A stretch of DNA of 64,000 bases, from NCBI GenBank assembly GCA_021399445.1, contig JAJTUQ010000001.1, positions 3,100,001 through 3,164,000 of the forward strand. The letters run 5' to 3'. Source of the stretch: Xylogone sp. PMI_703. Its lineage: Eukaryota > Ascomycota > Leotiomycetes. The notes under the pieces are model-generated. The model did not search any database and was not told the origin of the DNA. It saw only the letters and a list, made by a program, of their open reading frames with translations. The position numbers and the translations under genes are program-made. This document shows positions 24,501 through 33,455 of the stretch, in pieces (within the stretch, counting starts at the first letter, position 1; every line of letters starts with the position of its first letter).

Positions 24501-25799
24501 TTGCGTCTTTTTCTTGATTTGTATCCTTGCGCATGCAGGAAGAGAAAAAAGCTTTTTAGCAAGTCCAGATTGTCCCACTCTAAACTCAATTGTTGTTTCA
24601 TCCTAACTAGGTCTCGCCTCGTTCCGATTCCGATTTGCGCCTTCGTGTCGTGCCGTTTCGTTTCGTTTCATGTTCTGCAGTTTTTTCAATAGACTCTTAA
24701 CCGCCAAGGACCTTGCATCCGGCTGCAATACTCGTCTCCATATGTGCTGCGGCATGTAGGTAGGTGCATGTTCCCTGTTCCATGCCTGTCGACGTACGTA
24801 TGTGTGTGACAGGACAGAAAGAGCCTGGGCGTTGCGCCCAAGGGATAGAATCCAGCTCTTATGTGAGATTCAGATTTAGAGTGCTTTATTTCTATGTATG
24901 GTTCTGATGAGTGTAACTTTCACGGCGATGCGCTGAATGATGTGAGCGAATACTGCCCCTTCACGTCTTGCAACTGAATTCCTTGCTCCTTGGTTTTTGT
25001 GTGAGGATGCTGACGTCTTCTCTCACGTCTTCTCTCACGTCTTCTCTCACGTAAAGCTGCCGTCTGGCCAGCATGTTAGTGAGTTTTATTTATAGTCGTC
25101 GAAGCTCAATAAACTTGGATATGCCAATTATAATTTTGCAGTGTAATCAGAACACGTACATATCGTGTGTGAATATGTTGTTTAGATTCGATATGGAATT
25201 GATTTGAATAGAGAACTGTTGCGATTCTAGTTAGACTTAATGGTGCTCTGCAACAAGAGAATAAACACCTTTGCGCTTGTAGGGTGACGAGAATCGTATG
25301 ACTTTTGCAATGGCCGTAAGTTGCGGTAGGGTGTTTAGTCTTCACATAGCAGATGGTTCTGTATTGCAAACTATACTAATAGGGAGACTTGAATTGTTTA
25401 ACTTAGTTTATTGTAAAATACACTAGTCAGGAAATATATTGTAACTTGTAAGCAATGATATGTACTAATCGGAAATCTAGATAATTTCATATTCCTTCTC
25501 TAGAATCGCTACGCAACCATCCCCATACAATAGTGTTAACGGATCCCCATGAACAAGCGGCCGTTCTATATTATCTGGCGAGTTTGTCATTGTAATGATC
25601 CAGCTTCCCTGCTGATGGTCTACATGCACTGAAAAATGAACAGTCCTGATAACGTTCCCGATAAGAAATTTACCCCGCTACCGGATCTTTCCTGCGTAAC
25701 AATTCCATATTCAACCCACCGCTTCTGAGCCAGATTCACTCCTCCGAAAACCCTCCAAGACTCATCCTATCCTTCTCATCAAAGCATATACTACCAGAT
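18510..25799. other. Large gene-free block, 7.3 kb
   Basis: Between the WSC protein gene (5' end at 18509) and the CobW gene at 25800. Many short frames exist on both strands, but none shows a recognisable domain, consistent splice structure or family-like composition. The block is rich in GTAC-containing palindromes: TACCGTA or its complement occurs at 19233, 20017, 20143, 20165, 21883, 22362 and 22371. It also holds a 12-bp tandem repeat (25013-25052) and a GTTTC triplet repeat near 24656. No tRNA, rRNA or transposon ends were found. It may contain a very long leader, non-coding transcripts or decayed sequence; I cannot tell which. Confidence 0.5.
25013..25052. repeat. 12-bp tandem repeat, 3.3 copies
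   Basis: Three perfect copies of acgtcttctctc followed by acgt, lying about 750 bp upstream of the CobW gene. It is a short minisatellite; each unit boundary contains an ACGT core. Confidence 0.9.
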
Positions 25800-26948
25800 A
25801 TGCCTCCGATCCCAGTAACGATCCTCACTGGCTTCCTGGGCTCCGGAAAGACCACCCTTTTGTTAAACCTCCTGCCTCAACTCCCCAAGTCCTACCGCCT
25901 CGCCCTCCTCAAGAACGAATTCGGCGATGTCGCAATTGATTCCCAGCTAGCGTCTACCTCCTCGATCGCCGGAGTGCGCGAACTGCTCAATGGCTGCATA
26001 TGTTGTAACCTCGTAGGCTCACTGTCATCTGCTCTCCTGGAGCTCGCCACGACGTTGAATCCACCACCAGATCGCATCGTTATCGAGACGTCCGGTTCTG
26101 CATTTCCAGCCACGCTGGCTATGGAGGTCAATCGGGTTTCGCGAGAGACAGGAGGCGCCTATGTACTCGATGGTGTGGTCAGCGTGATTGATGTTGAGAA
26201 TTGGAAGGGGTACGAGGATACGAGCTACACTGCTCGGCTGCAGGCGCGATTTACAGACCTGGTAGTATTCAACAAATGGGAGGGAGTGGACGAAAGGAGG
26301 TTTGACGAGTGTCTGGATAGATTGGGGGATCTGGAGATCAGTATTCCTTGGGTGAAGAGCTTGAAAGGATGGGTTGATGTCGGGGTTATCTTAGGGATTG
26401 ATGGTGGGTTGGCTAGACAGCTTGGGGAAGGAGAAAGTAATGGACATGCGAATGGAGAGGCAAATGGCAACCATGATCATCACAGCCATGGCCATGACCA
26501 TGCTAACGGGGAGAATCACCAGGAGGAAGTGGAGGTCTTGTCTATTACGCTCTCAGCCGAGGAGCCTGGTCCTGCTTTTGTTGACACAGAAGCTCTCTCC
26601 AAGCTTCTGAAACTAGCCCCAAAAGACGAAGTTTATAGGATTAAAGCTGTGCTGACAACTTCTTCTCCACTCCCATCTTCAGAAGGCACTCCCTCGCCCT
26701 CTGAAGCCGAAACTGCATTAGATGGTCCGAGAAGGTATATTCTGAACTGGGCATTTGGCCGATGGACGGCTACGATAGTCAAGTCACAACATGATGAGCA
26801 TGAATCGACAAACGGACTTGTTCTACGCATGACCATGATCTTGGCGAGATATGAAAGCACCAAATGGAAAAAGAGGATCGAAACGGGAGGGTTTGTGCAG
26901 CTAGAAGGCGTTAATAAAGGGTCCCTCGTGGTAGAGAAGATTGCTTGA
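25800..26948 (+). CDS. CobW/COG0523 family G3E GTPase, putative metal chaperone
   Basis: 382-aa single-exon GTPase of the G3E family whose members deliver metal ions (Zn, Co or others) to client enzymes. Walker A is GFLGSGKTT (residues 11-19). The COG0523 metal motif CxCC is GCICC (C66, C68, C69). Walker B is IVIETSG, and the base-specificity loop is FNKWEG (an NKxD variant). A His/Asn/Gly-rich insert (residues about 215-240, with HDHHSHGHDH) separates the GTPase domain from a CobW C-terminal domain that ends near residue 380; such His loops bind metal in relatives. The N-terminus begins directly with PVTILTGFLG and lacks the CPELVPI docking motif of ZNG1, so it is probably a different COG0523 subgroup. 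The client is unknown. Confidence 0.92.
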   Translation: MPPIPVTILTGFLGSGKTTLLLNLLPQLPKSYRLALLKNEFGDVAIDSQLASTSSIAGVRELLNGCICCNLVGSLSSALLELATTLNPPPDRIVIETSGSAFPATLAMEVNRVSRETGGAYVLDGVVSVIDVENWKGYEDTSYTARLQARFTDLVVFNKWEGVDERRFDECLDRLGDLEISIPWVKSLKGWVDVGVILGIDGGLARQLGEGESNGHANGEANGNHDHHSHGHDHANGENHQEEVEVLSITLSAEEPGPAFVDTEALSKLLKLAPKDEVYRIKAVLTTSSPLPSSEGTPSPSEAETALDGPRRYILNWAFGRWTATIVKSQHDEHESTNGLVLRMTMILARYESTKWKKRIETGGFVQLEGVNKGSLVVEKIA

Positions 26949-27653
26949 TATAGAGATGGAGATATAGACACAGAGGAGAGAGATAGAGAGGTTTACACTA
27001 GATGATCCTTGATCCTAGCATAGGATAGAGTAGACATTTTGTTTTGGAGTTAGGGTGAAAGGTCAATTGTTTTCTTGAGAAGATTCGAGATAACGTATGG
27101 TTTTGCGTGGATATGATGAATGATATAATATTATAGAACAAAGTCACAAGAATATAGAGCTAAGACCCAAATACAGACCAAGAGTACATTCGAATATGAA
27201 GGCGAAGAAACGTGGATCAGAGTCTCAATGAGTGGAACTTTACAAATCAGCTTGCCAACTCAGAATGTCCTATACAGGCTTCCCACTGAATTGCTCTACC
27301 GAACCCAAACTCTTTCTGGAGGACTTCTTAGTGCCAAGGATACCCAGACGTGCTATATAACCCCAAACAACCACTCACTTGCTAATGGAGCAGCAAAAAG
27401 CAACGGCCAGGTCAATTGCTGTCTTCTGGTGGATAAGAGGAGCCAATCCTAATAGTGCCAGTCACTGAATATCAGGGGAGGTGTAGGGCATACGGCACCA
27501 TTATAAGCTGTATGGCCCGAACTCTTTTGTCATTATCATCGAATTTTTTTTCTCTCTCCAAGAATGGCTGATTTTTGAGATCTCTTGTCTATCTATATAT
27601 GTTACAGAGCGATTAGGTTATATTTTGCCTTCCTCTCTACATAAGGGGATGAT
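26949..27653. other. Convergent intergenic region, 0.7 kb
   Basis: Between the 3' ends of the CobW gene (+) and the basic orphan gene (-). AT-rich; probably two 3' UTRs. A 74-codon frame at 27228-27452 has no recognisable content. Confidence 0.5.
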
Positions 27654-29006
27654 TCAGAGGCAGCTTCGTTCAGGAGAGCTTCGAAGATGATCACGCTGCC
27701 CGGTTCTTAGTCCCACCTCTTGCATTTCCAGAACACCAGAGTCAGTAGATGCAGGAGATTGAACCAAAATCTTGAGAGATCTCCTATATCCAAGAATTTT
27801 GTTCTTGCAAAAATTCTGTAGCCATCTTCTACACCGTCGTATAGCTCGAAAGTTTGGATGGTGATTCCTAGTAAAATCTTTCAGACGTGCTGTAAGCTTA
27901 ACATTCTCACTTTTGTTGCATTTGGTCTTGATTTTATGTGATTTTGGAGGCAAGGCTTCGTCACCAAGGCTACTCAGCCCTCCTGGTGCATTCGGATTTG
28001 TATGTTCTCTCTTATGGGTACTGAAGAAACGTCGAGAAGCCATCCAGCCGGGGCGTGCCAGACTCCACTTCGCTGGTTTTACAGCTATTCTGTGTTTGTA
28101 CCACCATTTGCGGATTGAAGGAGATATTACAGGCCAAGAATATGCTCTTCGTTGACTATGTATATCTCGCTGCATATTCTCTTCGGACATGCCATCTTCT
28201 GATTCTCCTATGCAAAAGAAGTCGCTGCCAGAATGCTCATTTCTTCCTACTTTACCTATACATGGGAATGAGAGCCTGGGAAGATGATCAAATGGCGCAG
28301 GGAAATATATTCTGCCCATACATTCGGCAAAGGCGTAGTATCTCTCAGGGCGCTCTACACCGGCAGAAATCCATGGCGTTCTCAATTCTATAGGTGGAGA
28401 ACTCACATGCCTTGAGATGTTACTTGAGATGAGAGTCGGAGGAGGTGTGTCTGTGGAGCTCTGCGTTGCCAATACTTGCGGAGGCTGCGAAGTCTTGCTT
28501 GAAGTTCTTCGAAACTTCACTGATACCTTCGGTGTCCTACCCTTGAAAAAGTTGTGTTTAGAAAACCGAAATATCGAATGTAATAAGATATTTCGAGTTG
28601 GACGAGGAGGGGAGGTCGCTGTGAGCATCATATATTCAAGATCTCTGTTCTCCTGGCCTTCTTGAGCTGGATTAGATTCACTCGTGGGCTCCTGCTCCTG
28701 CTGGTATCCCTTCTCCTGATTGAAATATTTATTCAGAGCAAGGCACTTTGCTATGCGCCTGAGGCGTCTTCTCTTTGGGTGACCATCTTTAGGATGAGAT
28801 GGATGTGACTCTACTTTTGCGTTTTCCACGCTGCGATCTTCGCCGTTTGAAGGTAGGTCCTTCACATGTCCGTGGTCATTTTCTTCAGAGATGCCGTGGA
28901 GCGGTCTTAACGAACGATGACTGGATCGACCAGGTATATTCGAGTGCGTATGTTGGATCTCCAGCTGTAGCTCTTGTAGTTCTTGGAAAACCACTCCTGA
29001 AGTCAT
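27654..29006 (-). CDS. Basic hypothetical protein, 450 aa
   Basis: Uninterrupted 450-codon frame starting MTSGVVFQELQELQLEIQ. The product is rich in Arg, Lys, Ser and His with no signal peptide, membrane helix or known domain that I recognise. Basic clusters include KRRRLRRIAKCLALNKYF (about residues 77-94) and a C-terminal RAIRRCRRWLQNFCKNK. A central segment (RPERYYAFAECMGRIYFPAPF) looks more folded. The length of open frame makes chance unlikely, yet there is no family support. It could be lineage-specific, and its N-terminal helix may be coiled coil. Its 5' end lies 533 bp from the duplicated target site of the transposon at 29544-33450, so the element sits in its upstream region. Confidence 0.6.
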   Translation of the reverse strand: MTSGVVFQELQELQLEIQHTHSNIPGRSSHRSLRPLHGISEENDHGHVKDLPSNGEDRSVENAKVESHPSHPKDGHPKRRRLRRIAKCLALNKYFNQEKGYQQEQEPTSESNPAQEGQENRDLEYMMLTATSPPRPTRNILLHSIFRFSKHNFFKGRTPKVSVKFRRTSSKTSQPPQVLATQSSTDTPPPTLISSNISRHVSSPPIELRTPWISAGVERPERYYAFAECMGRIYFPAPFDHLPRLSFPCIGKVGRNEHSGSDFFCIGESEDGMSEENMQRDIHSQRRAYSWPVISPSIRKWWYKHRIAVKPAKWSLARPGWMASRRFFSTHKREHTNPNAPGGLSSLGDEALPPKSHKIKTKCNKSENVKLTARLKDFTRNHHPNFRAIRRCRRWLQNFCKNKILGYRRSLKILVQSPASTDSGVLEMQEVGLRTGQRDHLRSSPERSCL

Positions 29007-29538
29007 CGAGATCCTAGTCCTGTATGATACTCTTTTGCTATGTATAGGCTAGATATTTTGCCAGAGCGATTCCGTACAGTAGAGGCTCAGCTCAGACATA
29101 TCTCTTTCCGATGTCAATATCATAGACTAGCGGGATTTTCCATGCCATACTGCTGCTGCAAGCTCTTCTTGCTGAATAGAAAGACACATAAGAGCCTAGA
29201 TGCTTGTAGTTTTAGCATTTGGCAAAGGCGGCACAGGCCTTTTGTATGCATTTTAATATGAATCCGTGTCTTCTGGGTGGTTCTATACAGGCTTTGTTTT
29301 GAAACAACTCTGAGGGAATAACGAAGAAAGGGAATGCACTGCAAGAAGTTGAAGAAAACTGATAACTGGAGTATATACAGAAAATGGTTCATAGCTCAAA
29401 TGAAGGTCCTGTTCATGAAAGCTTTCCATGATATTTTGGGGAGCTATGTGGTAGGTGGGTGTTTACCAGGTAAATAATTGTAACCTGTCTGCTGGCATAT
29501 AGGTTCCTGCCTGGCTTGTTGCTTTTACCGTGTTTTGG
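29007..29538. other. Upstream region of the basic orphan gene
   Basis: About 530 bp between the orphan gene start and the transposon target-site duplication. No feature is seen other than its presumed promoter role. Confidence 0.45.
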
Positions 29539-29543
29539 TGGGC
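29539..29543. repeat. Target-site duplication, left copy (TGGGC)
   Basis: TGGGC directly precedes the left terminal inverted repeat and is repeated exactly at 33451-33455 after the right one. A 5-bp duplication is in the range made by integrase-type DDE recombinases. Confidence 0.85.
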
Positions 29544-29591
29544 TACGGTTGACTGAATCTCCACTAGCTCAAAAACCATTAATCTTTAATC
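29544..29591 (+). repeat. Left terminal inverted repeat
   Basis: Begins TACGGTTGACT and pairs with the reverse complement of 33403-33450 with two mismatches (positions 12 and 35 of the repeat). It runs into four tandem 7-bp units of the TTAATCT type (29579-29606), which are only partly present in the right end. Confidence 0.93.
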
Positions 29592-29826
29592 TTTGATCTT
29601 TAATCTTTAAGCATTTACGGATTATTTCGGACTGTACGATAGCCATATTTCCCATACAAACTATGAAGATATTCAAGCCCGCTCTAATAATACAATGTAA
29701 TACTACTGAATCGTTTAATCGTACATATACGTAACTTTTGCAACTATTCCAAGGCCAATCGCCAAAACAACCTAAAATAAGATGCAAACCACCAACTCTG
29801 TAATTATATAATGCTATAACTATAAC

Positions 29827-31023
29827 CTACAAAGCTCTTGAAACTGAACGCGTTTGAGGACGATGGCGAGTAGGTTGAACCACCGGTTCAACCACTGATT
29901 CAACCGCTACTTGATCTGTTTCAGGAATAAACAGCTCTTCCAGAGAGCTAATATCTGAATACAGATCAACAGACTTCTCCCTCTCCTGGCTTCCCCCCTC
30001 TTCACCTTCCCCCCCTTCACTTATACCTTCTTCAACTGTTGTTTCCTCCGCTTCTTTCTCCGTTGTCGTACAGCTTGTTCGTGGCCGCTTTGAAATAGGA
30101 GTATTTGCAACTACATCTTTGAAGGGCCGACCGCTTTTTTTAGGCACAGTTATCATCTCTGTCTCTGATTCTGATAACTAGACATGCCGGTCAATTATCA
30201 CATATATTCGGACAGGATCTCCGGCTTTGGGGGCCTTAAAATTGGAAAACAGAGCTCGGATGTTGTCCGAATTCTCCTAGGCGTACTTTGAAAGCCGTAT
30301 GACACTCATATCTCTGGGGTTGACTACAACAGCAAGAGATACTGAAGCTCCTTTGGCAAGATCAACCACACGTAGTCGATGAGGACTGTCCTTCACGATC
30401 TCATCGCTGTAAGACGAGCTAAGAAGGAAATCCTCGAGATGAGAAGCCAGTTGTAAAGCAAACTTTCGACTGTCCACAGGAAAGAACCCATCTTTAAACT
30501 CTATACAATTAGAGAACTTAACGAACACCTCCTCCTCATATGTTCTGAACGAGTAGTACACAGCGTAGTAAACAGTAAACCTCTCTTATTCGAATCGCTT
30601 TTCATCATCGAATTCTTCAGCTTCTTTTGTATATTGTCGGAGAACCACCTGTATAATGACTTCGCAAAGGGTCTCTGGAGTCTTCGTTTCAGTGATCCCT
30701 TTGTTGAAAGACCGTATACGGGTAGCAGAGGTTATACTGCCAATCCTTAAAGATATAGGTGAATTGTGCTGTAAAGAACTTGAATTTGAGGATTGAAACC
30801 AAGATTTCCGAACTTCTGAAGCCCTGGTAACTGTTGAAGAAGCTATGAGAACTATTGGCGCAGTAAAACCTGACGTTGACAGCTCAGTGGAAACTGCTGA
30901 GCTCACTGGTTCGGCGACCTTTGGGTTTGACAGTTTGCAATATGGACATGATGGCCAGTCTGAATCTTTTGGGTATGTATAGTTGAGTTTCTCAGAACAA
31001 TAAGTTCCCCAAGACAAAGACAT
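29827..31023 (-). pseudogene. Second transposon gene, function unknown, three in-frame stops
   Basis: One reading frame from the ATG at 31023 to the stop at 29827 (about 398 codons) is interrupted only by stops at 30588-30586 (TAA), 30279-30277 (TAG) and 30180-30178 (TAG). All are one C-to-T step from CAA or CAG. The N-terminus has a short Cys arrangement (TYCSEKLNY then WPSCPYCKLSNP), possibly a zinc ribbon. A Ser/Thr-rich stretch follows, then a folded-looking middle (YEEEVFVKFSNCIEFKDGFF, FALQLASHLEDFLL). The tail is acidic and basic with an AT-hook-like KKSGRPFK and a Glu/Gly-rich run. I do not recognise the family. By analogy with other two-gene DNA transposons it could be a DNA-binding partner of the transposase; that is inference. 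Confidence 0.75.
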
Positions 31024-31526
31024 ATTGCCATTAGACTAAGAGTGACAGGAAGAGCAGAAAAAGAGTAATAAAGCTAAAGAATTAACAGTAGAACGAACGA
31101 TAAAGCCACAAGTAGGTAAAAACTTTATACTATCCATATCTTTTAAGACTGAACATCCTACAGCTGCCGTTTGTCTAATTTCTAGCTGAACAGTCGATTT
31201 CTAAACATTATAATAAGCTATATACGTATACTTATGCATATCGGCTGAGATTTAAGTCATATACACATTACTGTACATAAGTCAAACAGTATTCGGGCTA
31301 TATATACAACCGTACGATTGATATCTCGGGTCGTTTGCATGTAAATCACTGTGTATAAGCCACTTGATTCAAAGACTTGTTTGGTATGTCTTAAATCGAA
31401 TAACATATCCAATAATATAATAGAAGAGTTATTCCTCTTCGATATCAGAAGCAAATCCTTCAGTAAGATATGCTCTCTTATCGTTTCTGTGTTGATCTAT
31501 ACCTAATTAAGAATAGTTAGTAATAA

Positions 31527-33221
31527 CTATTGTTTACTTTCAACCTTCTTGATATTACTACTCTGAATCACTTCAATTCTACTATGGTTGTTTACTCTGG
31601 TTTCTTCGATATCGTCATCGCTATCCTCTTCGTCAGATTGTGCATATTCAAGCCGTACTATAAAGTCTCTTCCTTCGTTAGCAAATTGGACTCCATCCGC
31701 TGAATCTTTAGCAAATGCTACATCAAGTCCAACTACAACCTCTGGCCATGGCTCTCAATCATAACCACCTGTAGGATTAACAAGAAGACTTAGCTCAGGT
31801 TGAAAATTGCCATTATCAAGATGTTGTTCGATCTCAGCACGTAAATCAATATACACTTGTCTATGGATTGGATACCCTATTCTGTCTATATCTTCGGCAT
31901 AGATTAAAAAGTTATAACCGGTTTTTTGTAACACTTTTTCACATCACTCCTTGGTCGTTTGAGGAAGATATACATCAATATCCCAATCAGCGTAGACTTC
32001 TCTGATTTGAGCAAGCTTTACGTGATCTGGTGTTATTCCATAGTTGCGGATATCGTCACCAGGATAAAAATATAACATCCAAGGCTTACCTGAGACTAAA
32101 TATAGTCTATGAGGTTGTTTTCGTATTTTGTGAATATTCCAAAGTCGAACAACTTCTAATACTTCTTCCCTAATAATAAATATATAAATTGTAAGCATAG
32201 TAATCACGTCAGTTAACAGTCTTTTTGAAAATAAGTATTGTGATCTCAGCTCCTTAAAATATAATCTTTACTTGTTCAACATCGATTTAGTAACCTGTCC
32301 TCACCAAGCTTCAATATGTTGATTAACTGTGGATGTTCTAAACCAGAAGACCTCCGAGAATTCATATAGTGCACGTCCTGAAGCAATTGCTACAGCTTCA
32401 TGGAGGATATAATGGGCGTCGGCCATCATTGGAGTTTCAACACCACGGTCAGAGCGAATATGAAGCGGGTGAATATCAAGACTGTTTACCAAGTCCAAAA
32501 ACTGCCTCAGAACGCTTATAGCGGTCTTATTCGAGATTCCAACGTATACCCAAGGCACAAACCTTGAATACACGTCAATTCCAGCATATATTTCAATACC
32601 AACAAAACGAAGTTTGCAATAACCGTCAACCGACCATACAAAATTAGGTCCAGGTACAATGAATTCGCCTCGAGTTTCTTTCATTTCTTTGTACCGGCGT
32701 TGTACTGATTCCGGATCCACAGCACGTATTGCTGCTGCAATTCTATCGCGACCGTAGTGGCCATCTCCCAGGGAGTTCAGGTGCGTATACAACATTCCGA
32801 TTCCCAGGCTACACGCCGTACCATGATTACTAGCCATAATCTCCTTGATCTTCTCTTCTAACTGTTGTCTTTCAGTAGCACTATTCAAGCCCTTTCGGTA
32901 GAGGCCCATACTCCTACGAATATGTTAAAGGCTCTGTAGATTGAGGTCATATCCATGGTGTTTAAGGACATACACCATATCGCGATCAGGAAGGACAACT
33001 TCTCGAAAATATACTACAATCAGAGCTTGAAGCTAAGCGTCAGAGGTCTGGGTTCTCTTCCACACCCCCCATCGACGAAGACGACCTTGAATCGTTGACC
33101 GAGAAGTCTGAATACCATAGCTTATAAGGTTTTCAGCGATCAAACTAGCTGTCGCACCTGAATTATATTGCTCTACAATTAACTCTTTGTACGGTTCTAA
33201 ATCCACTGTAGGGCACGGCAT
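31527..33221 (-). pseudogene. Integrase-core DDE transposase, RIP-inactivated
   Basis: A single frame of about 565 codons runs from the ATG at 33221 to a stop at 31529-31527, broken by six internal stops (33035-33033, 32927-32925, 32303-32301, 32270-32268, 31946-31944, 31757-31755). The first roughly 60 residues form a Clr5-like helix-turn-helix (SLIAENLISYGIQTSRSTI, then RLRRWGVWKR). The catalytic core follows: D at about 32627 in VWSVDGYCKL, D at about 32450 in HIRSDRGVETP, and E at about 32312 in NQHIEAW, spaced D-58-D-45-E. This WSVDGY/SRF/SDRGVE pattern is the integrase core seen in fungal and animal host-encoded 'integrase' proteins. After the core come helical sequence (HKIRKQPHRLYLVSGKPWML) and an acidic tail. 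The stop after AW replaces what is normally a second Trp, so TGG to TGA. Confidence 0.88.
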
Positions 33222-33402
33222 GGCCGTCTGATAAACGCGTAATTATAGTAAAAGTATGGCTCATATATAATAATACACTATTTCATTTCAGTTGTAGGAG
33301 TTAGAGATAAATTTGTGTCCTTCGCATAAAAATTTTCGCTGTATGGATGCCCAAGGTTCTCTGTACAACGATTCGGCAATGTTTTAATGATAAATGCTTA
33401 AT

Positions 33403-33450
33403 GATTAAAGATTAACGGTTTTTGAGCTAGTGGAGATTTAGTCAACCGTA
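33403..33450 (-). repeat. Right terminal inverted repeat
   Basis: Reverse complement of 29544-29591 at 46 of 48 positions, ending AGTCAACCGTA. Compared with the left end it carries fewer TTAATCT-like units before the shared AAGCATTTA. Confidence 0.93.
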
Positions 33451-33455
33451 TGGGC
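33451..33455. repeat. Target-site duplication, right copy (TGGGC)
   Basis: Matches 29539-29543 exactly and abuts the right inverted repeat. Confidence 0.85.

Larger units (their letters stand above)
29544..33450 (-). mobile_element. RIP-damaged integrase-type DNA transposon, two genes, 3907 bp
   Basis: A complete element bounded by 48-bp inverted repeats (46 of 48 identical) and flanked by the direct repeat TGGGC. It encodes two minus-strand genes: an integrase-core transposase (33221-31527) and a second gene (31023-29827). Both frames are continuous except for stops of the CAA/CAG-to-TAA/TAG and TGG-to-TGA kind, the signature of repeat-induced point mutation. There is no reverse transcriptase, no LTR and no poly-A tail, so this is a DNA transposon and not a retroelement, even though its catalytic core resembles retroviral-type integrase. 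It is AT-rich relative to its flanks. The nearest named groups I can suggest are integrase-derived DNA transposons such as Ginger; the exact family needs a search. Confidence 0.92.

Noticed and set aside
29544..33450. Reading the element as an LTR retrotransposon because of its integrase core
   Set aside because: Ends are inverted, not direct, and no reverse transcriptase, protease or capsid frame is present.
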